From Ruminococcus sp. (GTDB lineage: Bacteria; Bacillota; Clostridia; Oscillospirales; Acutalibacteraceae): a stretch of 64,000 nt of DNA. The notes below the pieces were generated by a model, which saw nothing but the letters and a program-made list of their open reading frames with translations, ran no database searches and was not told where the DNA came from. The position numbers and the translations under genes were made by a program. The DNA lies in assembly GCA_017411385.1 (NCBI GenBank), contig JAFQQF010000003.1, forward strand, positions 62,001 to 126,000, read 5' to 3'. Below, piece after piece: positions 16,259-24,653 of the stretch; within the stretch, counting starts at the first letter, position 1, and every line of letters begins with the position of its first letter.

Positions 16259-17509
16259 ATGAAAGTTACGGTTTATCCCGAAAAGCTGAAGGGTGAGATA
16301 AGGGCTATCCCCTCAAAATCAATGGCTCACAGACTGCTTATATGTGCGGCTATGTCTGAGGGGATAACAAGAGTGAGATGCAATGCTTCCTCTGAGGATA
16401 TTGATGCTACTGTCAACTGTCTTAAAGCAATGGGCAGTAACATAGTCAGAATCGGTAATACATATTTAGTGCCAAGGGTGACTGTTCACGCAGGGCAGAG
16501 CGTTGAGCTTGACTGCTGTGAAAGCGGCACAACCCTTCGGTTTATGATGTGCATTGCCGCAGGACTTGGACTTTGTGTACGATTTAAAGGCTCAGACAGA
16601 CTGTTTGAACGCCCATTATCACCTCTTTGGGAGATTTTAGTTGAGCATGGCATTGTGCTTACCCGTGATAATGCAAACCGAATTATCCAGAGCGGTAGGG
16701 CATATCCGGGAGATTATTTCATCAGCGGTGATGTGAGCTCTCAGTTTATTAGCGGTCTTCTGCTTATGCTTCCGCTTTGCGGAGGCGGTAGCGTTGAGGT
16801 GACAGGGGAGTTTGAATCAAAACCCTACGTTGCCCTCACTGCCAATGCACTCAACATTGCAGACGTGAAGATAGAGAATAACGACAGAATTTACAAGGTT
16901 CACGGCAGATATGATTTGCGTGACTGTGCTGTGGAGGGCGATTGGTCAAACTCAGCTTTCTGGCTTTGTGCCTGTGCTTTAGGCAGTAGTGTTACGGTTA
17001 CGGATTTGGATTTGGACTCTCTGCAGGGTGACAAAGATATTATGCGTGTTCTTTCAGATTTTGGCATACAAGTAATTACAAGCAGAAACGAAGTGACCTG
17101 CAAGGCTAAGGCTCTTGCAGGCTGTGAAATAGATGTTCGGGATATTCCCGATTTGGTGCCTGTGCTTTCTGTTGTTGCCGCTTGTGCAAAGGGCACAACA
17201 ACCATTAAGGGAGCAGGGCGGCTCAGACTCAAAGAAAGCGATCGCCTCAAAACCGTGTCTGATATGATTAACAGCTTAGGCGGTAATGCCAAAATACATG
17301 GGGACTCACTTGTTATTGAGGGCGGAGTGCTTAAAGGCGGTGAGGTTTCTGCCTGCAATGACCATAGAATTGCAATGTCGGCAGCCATAGCGGCTACAGC
17401 TTGCGAGTCTGAGGTAGTAATAACAGGTGCAGAAGCTGTGTGCAAATCCTACCCCGATTTCTTTGAAGATATGAAATCTCTGGGTGCAAATATTCAGGTG
17501 GAGGAATAA
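16259..17509 (+). CDS. aroA: 5-enolpyruvylshikimate-3-phosphate synthase
   Basis: 416 residues, ATG 16259, two bases after aroB. It transfers the enolpyruvyl group of PEP to shikimate 3-phosphate. The Lys-Ser of 'PSKSMAHR' binds substrate, 'CCESGTTLRFM' matches the LFLGNAGTAMR loop region in the class II style, 'DVSSQFISGLL' and 'DIPDLVPVLSV' are family motifs, and 'RLRLKESDRL' carries the conserved Lys-Glu-Ser-Asp-Arg. The active-site loop reads E-S-G-T-T where class I enzymes have N-A-G-T-A, so it is unlike the plant/E. coli type in that loop; how this affects inhibitor binding cannot be told from sequence alone. Confidence 0.93.
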   Translation: MKVTVYPEKLKGEIRAIPSKSMAHRLLICAAMSEGITRVRCNASSEDIDATVNCLKAMGSNIVRIGNTYLVPRVTVHAGQSVELDCCESGTTLRFMMCIAAGLGLCVRFKGSDRLFERPLSPLWEILVEHGIVLTRDNANRIIQSGRAYPGDYFISGDVSSQFISGLLLMLPLCGGGSVEVTGEFESKPYVALTANALNIADVKIENNDRIYKVHGRYDLRDCAVEGDWSNSAFWLCACALGSSVTVTDLDLDSLQGDKDIMRVLSDFGIQVITSRNEVTCKAKALAGCEIDVRDIPDLVPVLSVVAACAKGTTTIKGAGRLRLKESDRLKTVSDMINSLGGNAKIHGDSLVIEGGVLKGGEVSACNDHRIAMSAAIAATACESEVVITGAEAVCKSYPDFFEDMKSLGANIQVEE

Positions 17510-17511
17510 TT

Positions 17512-18594
17512 ATGTCAGCTACCTTCGGAAACAAAATTAAAGTTACGCTCTTCGGTCAATCTCACGCACAGGCAATAGGTGCAATTGTTGATGGTGTGCC
17601 TGCAGGCATATTTATTGACGAGGAAAGACTCTCTGCGTTTATGGACAGACGCCGTGCCAAGGATGAGCTTGCTACGAAGCGTCAGGAGGCAGACAAGGTG
17701 CTCATAAAGTCAGGTGTTGTAAACTCAGTCACCTGCGGAGCTCCCTTGTGTCTTATGATAGAGAACAAGGACACCCGTTCGCAGGATTACAGTAATGTTG
17801 CCATGGTACCACGTCCCTCTCATTCGGATTTTGCCGCTTTTGTAAAGTATGGCGGTAATAATGACATCCGCGGCGGAGGCCAGTTTTCGGGCAGACTTAC
17901 GGCGGCTATGTGTGCCGCAGGCTTTATCTGCCTTGAAATCCTCAGGGCAAGGGGAATAGAGATTGTATCCCACGTAAGCAGAATCGGAGCGGTTTCCGAT
18001 GAAAAACTTAATCAACTCAAAGCTGATGATGCGGTTAACAAGAAGCTTCTTGCTTCCTCTTTTCCCGTAATCAGCGAGGTTGCAAAGGACAAAATGCGTG
18101 AAGAAGTTCTCAGAGCGAAGTCAGAGGGCGACTCTGTAGGTGGTGAGATTGAGTGTGCAGTTTACAATCTCCCTGCAGGCTTGGGAAGCGATTTCTTTGG
18201 CTCTCTTGAAAGCCTTATTGCCTCGGCTGTGTTTTCGGTACCTGCTGTAAAGGGGATAGAGTTCGGTGCAGGCTTTGAGTTCGCTCAGATGTGGGGAAGT
18301 GTTGCAAACGACAGCTTTATTCTTGATGAAAATGCTCAGGTTGTGACAGACAGTAACAACTGCGGAGGTATCTTGGGAGGTATATCCTCAGGTTTACCGC
18401 TTATCTTTAAGTCAGCTTTCAAGCCTACACCCTCTATTGCAAAGGCACAGAGAAGTGTAGATTTGAAAGATAATAAAGAAACAGAGCTTATAATAAAGGG
18501 CAGACACGACCCTTGCATAGTTCCCAGAGCATGTGCGGTTATCGAAGCTGTCACAGCGATAGCTCTTGTAAATGCAGACGGATTTGTTATATAA
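17512..18594 (+). CDS. aroC: Chorismate synthase
   Basis: 360 residues, ATG 17512 two bases after aroA. It eliminates phosphate from EPSP to yield chorismate and needs reduced FMN. Motifs include 'GQSHAQAIGAIVDGVPAG' with the catalytic His, 'RRRAKDELATKRQEAD' (substrate phosphate), 'RPSHSDFAAFVKYGG' with the second His, 'RGGGQFSGRLTA' and 'NNCGGILGGISSGLPL'. In the family's usual first motif the residue after His is Gly or Ser; here 'SHAQ'. Length and other motifs are normal. Confidence 0.95.
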   Translation: MSATFGNKIKVTLFGQSHAQAIGAIVDGVPAGIFIDEERLSAFMDRRRAKDELATKRQEADKVLIKSGVVNSVTCGAPLCLMIENKDTRSQDYSNVAMVPRPSHSDFAAFVKYGGNNDIRGGGQFSGRLTAAMCAAGFICLEILRARGIEIVSHVSRIGAVSDEKLNQLKADDAVNKKLLASSFPVISEVAKDKMREEVLRAKSEGDSVGGEIECAVYNLPAGLGSDFFGSLESLIASAVFSVPAVKGIEFGAGFEFAQMWGSVANDSFILDENAQVVTDSNNCGGILGGISSGLPLIFKSAFKPTPSIAKAQRSVDLKDNKETELIIKGRHDPCIVPRACAVIEAVTAIALVNADGFVI

Positions 18595-18610
18595 AAAGGA
18601 GAGAAATATT

Positions 18611-19750
18611 ATGAGTATGGAACAGTACAGACAAGAGATAGACAAGATTGATGAGGAGCTTGTCCATCTTTTTAACAAGCGTATGGATATAATCAAGGGT
18701 GTAGCCGAGTTCAAGGCTGAGTCGGGTACTCCTCTTTATGACGGCGAGCGTGAGCGTCAGCTTATCGGCAGAGCCGCAGAACGTTCCTCTGAGGAAACCG
18801 AGCTTTACACAAGGGTGTTGTTCTCAACTCTCACAAACGTAAGCCGTGCTTATCAGAGCAGAATTATGAACAAGGACAAGAAGCTTGCAGATACCATTAC
18901 CACAGCCCTTGAAAATACCCCTCAGCTTTTCCCCGAGCGTGCAATCGTTGCTTGTCAGGGCACAGAGGGCGCCTACTCTCAGCATGCCTGTGAGAAGATT
19001 TTCAAGCTTCCTCAGATTATGTATATGGGTAGCTTTGAGGCAGTTTTCAAGGCTGTTGATTCAGGACTTTGCCGCTACGGAATTCTGCCCTTGGAGAACA
19101 GCACAGCAGGCTCTGTGAATATGGTATATGATTTAATGTCACAGTATAACTTCTATATTGTACGCAGTGTGCGTTGCAGGATTAATCACGCTCTTCTTTC
19201 CAAGGCAACCTCATTGTCACAGATAAAGGAAATCTGGTCCCACGAGCAGGCAATCGAGCAGTGCTCACAGTTCTTGGCTTCTCACAAGGAAATCAAGGTT
19301 GTGCCTTACCAGAACACTGCCGCCGCTGCAAAGGCTGTTGCAGAAAGCGGTAGAAAAGACGTTGCGGTTATCGCTTCTCCCGATTGTGCCGCACTTTACG
19401 GTCTTAATGCACTCAGACACAATATCCGAGATAACGCCTCAAATGATACAAGATTTATCTGTATATCCAAGAATCTTGAGGTTTATCCCGGTGCAGACCG
19501 CACAAGCATCAAGCTCACTCTGCCTCACAGACCCGGCTCTCTTTATCATATCCTTGCAAGATTCTTTGCATCAGGCATCAATCTTGTAAAGCTTGAAAGC
19601 CGTCCCTTGCCCGGTTCCGACTTTGAGTTTATGTTCTATTTTGACGTTTCCGAGTCTGTATATTCTCCTGTGCTTTCAACCCTTTTGTGCGAGCTTGAAG
19701 CAGAAACCGAGGACTTTGAATATATGGGTAGCTATACGGAGCTTGTGTGA
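18611..19750 (+). CDS. pheA: Bifunctional chorismate mutase / prephenate dehydratase
   Basis: 379 residues, ATG 18611 after AAAAGGAGA; an earlier in-frame start at 18572 overlaps aroC and has no ribosome site. Residues about 1-85 are an AroQ-type chorismate mutase ('YRQEIDKIDEELVHLFNKRM'). Residues about 105-285 are prephenate dehydratase ('GTEGAYSQHACEKIF', 'YGILPLENSTAGSVNMVYDL', 'NDTRFICIS' with the catalytic Thr before Arg-Phe). Residues about 295-379 are an ACT domain with 'ESRPLPG', the Phe-binding motif, so Phe feedback inhibition is likely. Together with TyrA it splits chorismate into the Phe and Tyr branches. Confidence 0.95.
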   Translation: MSMEQYRQEIDKIDEELVHLFNKRMDIIKGVAEFKAESGTPLYDGERERQLIGRAAERSSEETELYTRVLFSTLTNVSRAYQSRIMNKDKKLADTITTALENTPQLFPERAIVACQGTEGAYSQHACEKIFKLPQIMYMGSFEAVFKAVDSGLCRYGILPLENSTAGSVNMVYDLMSQYNFYIVRSVRCRINHALLSKATSLSQIKEIWSHEQAIEQCSQFLASHKEIKVVPYQNTAAAAKAVAESGRKDVAVIASPDCAALYGLNALRHNIRDNASNDTRFICISKNLEVYPGADRTSIKLTLPHRPGSLYHILARFFASGINLVKLESRPLPGSDFEFMFYFDVSESVYSPVLSTLLCELEAETEDFEYMGSYTELV

Positions 19751-21012
19751 TTCTTATGGATTACATAAAGGGATACTCGGATAAAAAATACGGACTTTTG
19801 GGCGAGCATCTTTCTCACAGCTTTTCTCCTCAGATTCATAAAAGTCTTGCTGATTATCAGTACGACCTTTATGAAGTGGGAAAGGAAGATTTATCAGAGT
19901 GGGTAAAGAGTAACGACCTTGCAGGCTTCAATGTAACCATTCCTTATAAGCAGGAAATTATGAAGTACTGCGACAGGCTCTCAGAGCTTGCACTGCTTAT
20001 AGGTGCCGTAAATACAGTAGTAAGGTTGCCTGACGGTACTTTGTATGGTGACAACACAGATTACTACGGCTTTGAGTATATGCTCTCCTTACTTTCTTTG
20101 GATGTTAAGGACAAAAAAGCTTTGGTGCTGGGCTCAGGCGGAGCCTCCAAAACCGTGCAGGCGGTGCTCAAAAATTTAGGAGCACAGGTTATAGTTGTAA
20201 GCCGCGAGGGCGAGAATAACTACTCAAATATTAATTTGCATAAGGACACTTTTTTGATTGTTAACACAACCCCTGTGGGAATGTACCCTGACACAGGCAA
20301 AAGTTTAGTGAACCTTTCGGATTTTCCTGAGTGCTGTGGAGTGTGCGATGTGATTTATAATCCTGCAAAAACAGACTTGCTTTTACAGGCGGAGGCATTG
20401 GGCATACCCTTTATAAACGGACTTTCAATGCTTGTGGCACAGGCAAAGAGAGCGGCAGAGGTGTTTACAGGTGCAATGCTTTCTGACAATGTTACAGAGA
20501 AAATCCGTGCTCAGGTTGAAGCTCAGACTCTTAATGTGATTTTGGTGGGAATGCCCGGATGCGGTAAATCCACAGTAGGCAGATTAGTTGCAGAAAAGCT
20601 TTCTCGTTCGTTTTTTGATGCAGACGAAGAAATAAAAAATGCTACAGGCAGAACACCCTCTGAGATTATCACAGAGGATGGCGAGCGTGCCTTCCGCTTG
20701 GTAGAAACTCAGGTGCTCAAAAAGCTTTGCAAGGAAAGTGGAGCGGTTATCGCCACAGGTGGCGGAGCGGTGACTGTTGAAGATAATTATAAAATTATCC
20801 GTCAGAATTCTGTTGCTATATTCCTCGAAAGAAATATAAACATTCTTTCCAAGGAGGACAGACCTTTGTCCTCGGACCTTGTAGCAATGTATAAAAAGCG
20901 TTTGCCTATGTATCAAAGGTTTTCGCACAAAACGGTTGACGGGAATTCTGATGCAACGGATGTAGCAGAAAGAGTAATTAATACTTTTTCGGAGGTGCAC
21001 AATGAAAATTAA
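19747..21012 (+). CDS. aroE-aroK: Shikimate dehydrogenase - shikimate kinase fusion
   Basis: 421 residues reading from GTG 19747, which overlaps the pheA stop as GTGA and sits five bases after GGAG; ATG 19756 is the alternative. Residues about 10-262 are shikimate dehydrogenase (3-dehydroshikimate to shikimate, NADPH): 'HLSHSFSPQIH', 'FNVTIPYKQEI' with catalytic Lys, 'GAVNTV', 'DNTDYYGF', and 'LGSGGASKTV' for the cofactor. Residues about 265-421 are shikimate kinase: 'GMPGCGKST' Walker A, 'DADEEI', 'FRLVETQVL' and 'ATGGGAV' for shikimate. So steps 4 and 5 lie on one chain, passing shikimate from one domain to the next. The linker is short. Both active sites look intact. Confidence 0.93.
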   Translation: MILMDYIKGYSDKKYGLLGEHLSHSFSPQIHKSLADYQYDLYEVGKEDLSEWVKSNDLAGFNVTIPYKQEIMKYCDRLSELALLIGAVNTVVRLPDGTLYGDNTDYYGFEYMLSLLSLDVKDKKALVLGSGGASKTVQAVLKNLGAQVIVVSREGENNYSNINLHKDTFLIVNTTPVGMYPDTGKSLVNLSDFPECCGVCDVIYNPAKTDLLLQAEALGIPFINGLSMLVAQAKRAAEVFTGAMLSDNVTEKIRAQVEAQTLNVILVGMPGCGKSTVGRLVAEKLSRSFFDADEEIKNATGRTPSEIITEDGERAFRLVETQVLKKLCKESGAVIATGGGAVTVEDNYKIIRQNSVAIFLERNINILSKEDRPLSSDLVAMYKKRLPMYQRFSHKTVDGNSDATDVAERVINTFSEVHNEN

Positions 21013-21436
21013 ATTTATCAACGGACCAAACCTGAATATGCTTGGTATCCGCGAGCCTGATATTTATGGCAAACAGACCTATGCGGATTTAGTAGCTTTT
21101 GTACGTGATGTATGTACCTCTAATAACGTTGATTGTGATGTGTTTCAGAGCAATTATGAGGGGGACATTGTCACAGAGATTCAGAATTGCTTAGGCGATT
21201 TTGATGCTATCGTAATCAATCCTGCGGCATATACCCACACAAGTGTGGCAATTCTTGATGCGCTCAAGGCGGTGGCACTTCCTACAGTTGAGGTGCATCT
21301 GTCAGAGGTAAACGAGAGAGAAGAGTTCAGGCATTTTTCCTATGTTTCACTTTATGCGCAGAAGGTAATTACAGGCAAAGGCTTTGAGGGCTACAAAGAA
21401 GCTGTTCAATACCTTTGTAATGAAAATAAATTTTGA
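21002..21436 (+). CDS. aroQ: 3-dehydroquinate dehydratase, type II
   Basis: 144 residues, ATG 21002 overlapping the fusion gene by 11 bases. It dehydrates 3-dehydroquinate. Type II signatures: 'INGPNLNMLGIREPDIYG' with the flexible-loop Arg and the catalytic Tyr, 'QSNYEGDIV', 'INPAAYTHTSVAI' and 'EVHLSEVNEREEFRHFS'. Last gene of the operon, placed out of pathway order. Confidence 0.95.
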   Translation: MKIKFINGPNLNMLGIREPDIYGKQTYADLVAFVRDVCTSNNVDCDVFQSNYEGDIVTEIQNCLGDFDAIVINPAAYTHTSVAILDALKAVALPTVEVHLSEVNEREEFRHFSYVSLYAQKVITGKGFEGYKEAVQYLCNENKF

Positions 21437-21439
21437 CTT

Positions 21440-21476
21440 AAAGCGGTTTGTACCAATGGTGCAGACCGCTTTGTTA
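21440..21476 (+). terminator. Probable terminator of the aromatic operon
   Basis: AAAGCGGT (21440-21447) pairs with ACCGCTTT (21465-21472), with further pairing inside; the downstream sequence GTTAACTTTGTTT is only moderately T-rich. Confidence 0.6.
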
Positions 21477-21494
21477 ACTTTGTTTGAACTTTTC

Positions 21495-21532
21495 TAGCCT
21501 TCCTTGACTTTGGATAACTATAAGGCTAAAAT
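21495..21532 (+). promoter_or_regulatory. htpG promoter overlapped by an inverted repeat
   Basis: TTGACT (21504-21509), 17-base spacer, TAAAAT (21527-21532). TAGCCTT (21495-21501) and AAGGCTA (21522-21528) form a perfect 7-base inverted repeat that brackets the -35 and enters the -10, as an operator would. It is neither a CIRCE element nor a good CtsR box. Confidence 0.6.
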
Positions 21533-21577
21533 AGTAGTGTTGTTTTAGAAAATATTTACATTTGAGGAGATATAAAT

Positions 21578-23476
21578 ATGCATAAAAAACAGTTTAAAAC
21601 CGAATCCAAAAAAATGCTGGATATGATGATTAACTCGGTTTACACCAACAAGGAAATCTTTTTAAGAGAGCTTATTTCAAACGCTTCTGATGCTATCGAC
21701 AAGCGTTATTTCCGTTCACTTACAGATTCATCTGTGGGACTTGCCCGTGAGGATTACTGCATCACCATTACTGCTGACAAAGAGGCACGTACCATTACAG
21801 TAGCTGACAACGGTTGCGGTATGACAGACAAGGATTTGGAGCAGAACTTGGGCACCATTGCACACTCTGACTCAGGTGAGTTTAAATCTGACAATAACGA
21901 CGATAATATCAGCATCATCGGTCAATTTGGCGTAGGCTTCTACTCTGCTTTTATGGTGTCATCAAGGATTGTTGTTACTACCCGTGCATTGGATTCTCAG
22001 GTTGCATACCGTTGGGAATCCGAGGGAGTGGATGGTTACACCATCACAGAAGCTGATAAAGAAGCAATAGGTACAGAGATTGTGATGTACCTCAAAGAGG
22101 ATGCAGAAAACGAAACCTACTCTGAGTTTTTGGATGCATATCGAATTCAGGAGCTCATCAAAAAATACTCTGATTATATCCGTTATCCCATCCGAATGGA
22201 TGTAGAAACCTCAAGACCTTTGGAAAAAGCAGAGGGGGAAGAGGGTACACCTCAGTATGAAACAGTAGTGGAAAACCGCACCTTAAACAGTATGGTGCCC
22301 ATCTGGCATCGAAAGGCATCTGATGTTTCCGATGAGGAATATGCAGAGTTTTATAAGGCTCATTTTTATGACACACAGGCACCCTTGCGTACAATTCACA
22401 CCCGTATGGAGGGTAGTGTTGAGTACGAAATGCTTCTCTTTGTGCCCCAAAACGCTCCATATGACTACTATTCCAAGGACTACGTAAAGGGCATTCAGCT
22501 TTATAGTGACGGCGTAATGATTATGGAGAAGTGCTCAGACCTGCTCCCTGATTACTTTAACTTTGTCCGCGGCGTTGTGGACAGCTCAGACCTTACTCTG
22601 AATATTTCCCGAGAAACCCTCCAGCAGAATTATCAGGTAAAGACCATCGCAAAGAGTATCGAAAAGAAGATTAAATCCGAACTTCTTAAAATGCAGAAGG
22701 AGGACAGAGAAAAGTACGAAATCTTCTTCAAAGCTTTTGGTGCTCAGCTTAAATACGGAGTTTACAGCGACTATGGTATCCATAAGGATGTTTTGCAGGA
22801 TTTGCTTGTCTTCCGCACAACAGCCTGCGACAGATATGTAACTCTCAAAGAGTATGTTGACTCAATGCCCGAGAGCCAGAAGTCGATTTACTATGCTTTT
22901 GCAGATACTCCTGAGCTTGCTTCTCAGCTTCCCCGTACACAGGCTGTAGTGGAGAAGGGCTTTGACGTGCTCCTGCTTTCTGATGATATCGACGAGTTTG
23001 CTCTGGGTGCTATCAATATTTATTCCGATAAAACCTTCAAGAACGTAACCTCTGGCGACCTTGACCTGAGCACAGACGAGGAGAAGGATGCTGTTAAGAA
23101 GGCAAACGAAGAAAATGCCGAGATGCTTACAGCTATGAGCGATGCACTTGAAGGCAAAGTAAAAGCTGTGCGTTTTTCTAACTCTCTTGGTGAGCATCCC
23201 GTAAGCCTTTCAAGCGAAGGCTACATCTCTGCAGAAATGGCACGAATTCTCAGCAAAATGCCGGGTAACGAAATGTTTGCCAATGCAGAAATGGCACTGG
23301 AAATCAATATTAGCCACAAGCTTTCTGAAACACTTAAAAAGCTTTTTGCTGAGGATAAGGAGAAGCTTTCGCTCTATGCAAAGATTCTTTATGCGCAGGC
23401 ACGTCAGATAAGCGGACTTGAAATTGAAAATCCCGTGGAGCTTTCAAATATGATTTGCGAGCTGATGACTGAATAA
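21578..23476 (+). CDS. htpG: Hsp90-family molecular chaperone HtpG
   Basis: 632 residues, ATG 21578 after GAGGAGAT. A cytoplasmic ATP-driven homodimeric chaperone. The N-terminal GHKL ATPase domain shows 'NKEIFLRELISNASDAIDK', 'DNGCGMT', 'LGTIAHSDSGEF' and 'IGQFGVGFYSAFM'. The middle domain contains 'RGVVDSSDLTLNISRETLQQ' with the catalytic-loop Arg, and a C-terminal dimerisation domain ends 'MICELMTE'. Length is typical. It stands alone between two terminators, with its own promoter and possible operator. Confidence 0.95.
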   Translation: MHKKQFKTESKKMLDMMINSVYTNKEIFLRELISNASDAIDKRYFRSLTDSSVGLAREDYCITITADKEARTITVADNGCGMTDKDLEQNLGTIAHSDSGEFKSDNNDDNISIIGQFGVGFYSAFMVSSRIVVTTRALDSQVAYRWESEGVDGYTITEADKEAIGTEIVMYLKEDAENETYSEFLDAYRIQELIKKYSDYIRYPIRMDVETSRPLEKAEGEEGTPQYETVVENRTLNSMVPIWHRKASDVSDEEYAEFYKAHFYDTQAPLRTIHTRMEGSVEYEMLLFVPQNAPYDYYSKDYVKGIQLYSDGVMIMEKCSDLLPDYFNFVRGVVDSSDLTLNISRETLQQNYQVKTIAKSIEKKIKSELLKMQKEDREKYEIFFKAFGAQLKYGVYSDYGIHKDVLQDLLVFRTTACDRYVTLKEYVDSMPESQKSIYYAFADTPELASQLPRTQAVVEKGFDVLLLSDDIDEFALGAINIYSDKTFKNVTSGDLDLSTDEEKDAVKKANEENAEMLTAMSDALEGKVKAVRFSNSLGEHPVSLSSEGYISAEMARILSKMPGNEMFANAEMALEINISHKLSETLKKLFAEDKEKLSLYAKILYAQARQISGLEIENPVELSNMICELMTE

Positions 23477-23527
23477 TTTTAAGAAAATCGAAGAAATCCG
23501 AAGAAAATTAAAGAAAACACAAGAATA

Positions 23528-23566
23528 CTCCGCCAAAGACAGGTTGCTTTGGCGGAGTTTGACTTT
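23528..23566 (+). terminator. Terminator of htpG, running into the ctsR operator
   Basis: Perfect 11-bp stem CTCCGCCAAAG (23528-23538) / CTTTGGCGGAG (23547-23557), 8-base loop, followed by TTTGACTTT. The T-rich tail is at the same time the first CtsR-like half-site of the next promoter. Confidence 0.85.
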
Positions 23567-23628
23567 CTCTGACTTTGACTTTTACTGACCAAAGGTGTAG
23601 TATTTAATCAAGGTCAGGAAAAGTCGAA
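23558..23628 (+). promoter_or_regulatory. ctsR operon promoter with CtsR-like operators
   Basis: Promoter: TTGACT (23575-23580), 17-base spacer, TAGTAT (23598-23603). Direct heptad repeats with 3-base spacers, matching the reverse of the CtsR box (GGTCAAA-NAN-GGTCAAA), occur in tandem: TTTGACTTTCTCTGACT (23558-23574) and TTTGACTTTTACTGACC (23574-23590). A weaker forward copy, GGTCAGGAAAAGTCGAA, lies at 23612-23628 downstream of the -10. Bound CtsR would cover the -35 and the start region, giving autoregulation released by heat. Confidence 0.75.
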
Positions 23629-23682
23629 TTTGTTTTGATGTTAAGACCAATAAATGTAAAATACCACTTAAGAGGTGACGAT

Positions 23683-24129
23683 ATGCGACTTAGTGATATG
23701 TTGACTGAGTATATTATGGATATGCTGGAAGCAGAGGATAATGCAGAAATTAGGCGAAACGAGCTTGCAGAGCGTTTTGGCTGTGTGCCTAGCCAGATCA
23801 ACTACGTGCTCACATCTCGATTTACTCCTGAACAGGGATACATTGTTGAGAGCCGTCGCGGTGGCGGAGGATACATCCGCATAACACGAATAAGAGCGGA
23901 TAAGTCTACAGCACTTATGCATATAATTAATTCCATAGGTAATGAGCTTGATAATATTACAGCACAGATAATGATTAACAATCTCAAATCCGCGTCAATA
24001 ATAAATGATGAAGCCGCACGATTACTGCTTTCTGCAGGAGCTGAGCGTACACTCGGTGCTGTGCCGCCCTTGCTTCGGGACAAGGTGCGAGCTTCTCTTT
24101 TCAAGAATATGCTGATAACTATGATATAA
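23683..24129 (+). CDS. ctsR: Class III stress gene repressor CtsR
   Basis: 148 residues, ATG 23683 after AGAGGTGA; an upstream in-frame TTG lacks a ribosome site. The N-terminal winged helix-turn-helix ('IRRNELAERFGCVPSQINYVLTSRF') is followed by the family-specific glycine-rich wing 'ESRRGGGGYIRI', whose tetraglycine loop is the known heat sensor and minor-groove contact. The C-terminal part dimerises and is the target of McsB. It heads the operon that also encodes its regulators McsA and McsB and the unfoldase ClpC. Confidence 0.95.
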   Translation: MRLSDMLTEYIMDMLEAEDNAEIRRNELAERFGCVPSQINYVLTSRFTPEQGYIVESRRGGGGYIRITRIRADKSTALMHIINSIGNELDNITAQIMINNLKSASIINDEAARLLLSAGAERTLGAVPPLLRDKVRASLFKNMLITMI

Positions 24130-24142
24130 GGAGGAATGGTTT

Positions 24143-24652
24143 ATGAAATGTCAGAAATGTAAAGTGAAAAATGCCACAACTCAGGTAAAGAGAGTTGTAA
24201 ACGGAGAGTACGAGGAATATATGCTCTGTGCCGATTGCGCCCACGAAATGGGGTTTGACAACATATTTGATTCGTCAATGCCCGATATGTTCGGCGGTCT
24301 TATAAAGAGTCTTTTTGGAACAGCTCTTCCTGCTCGCAGTCAGGCAAGCCGTTGTCCTGTGTGTGGAAGCACCGCAGGAGATATAAGCAACACGGGTAAG
24401 GTTGGCTGTGCCGAGTGCTACAGAGTGTTTTTCTCAGAGCTTATGCCTTATATAAAAAGAATTCACGGCAACACCACCCACTGCGGTAAGTCCCCCGAAG
24501 GTCCTGCCATAGCCGAAAAGTCTGTGGCAGAGGATGCACGGGTTTCTGAGGTTGAAAGCCTTAAGGAGGAGCTTGACAAAGCAGTGCAGGAGCAGAACTT
24601 TGAATATGCCGCACAGCTTCGCGACAGAATAAAGGAATTGGAGGGTAAATAA
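24143..24652 (+). CDS. mcsA: Zinc-finger activator of protein arginine kinase, McsA
   Basis: 169 residues, ATG 24143 after AAGGAGGA. Four CxxC pairs are visible: C-Q-K-C and C-A-D-C in the first 32 residues, then 'CPVCG' and 'CAECY' near residues 70-95. The C-terminus is a UVR-type coiled coil ('EELDKAVQEQNFEYAAQLRDRI'), which binds ClpC. McsA activates McsB by binding it. Ends one base before mcsB. Confidence 0.93.
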   Translation: MKCQKCKVKNATTQVKRVVNGEYEEYMLCADCAHEMGFDNIFDSSMPDMFGGLIKSLFGTALPARSQASRCPVCGSTAGDISNTGKVGCAECYRVFFSELMPYIKRIHGNTTHCGKSPEGPAIAEKSVAEDARVSEVESLKEELDKAVQEQNFEYAAQLRDRIKELEGK

Positions 24653-24653
24653 A

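Noticed and set aside
21430-21578. CIRCE element ahead of htpG
   Set aside because: No TTAGCACTC-N9-GAGTGCTAA sequence is present.
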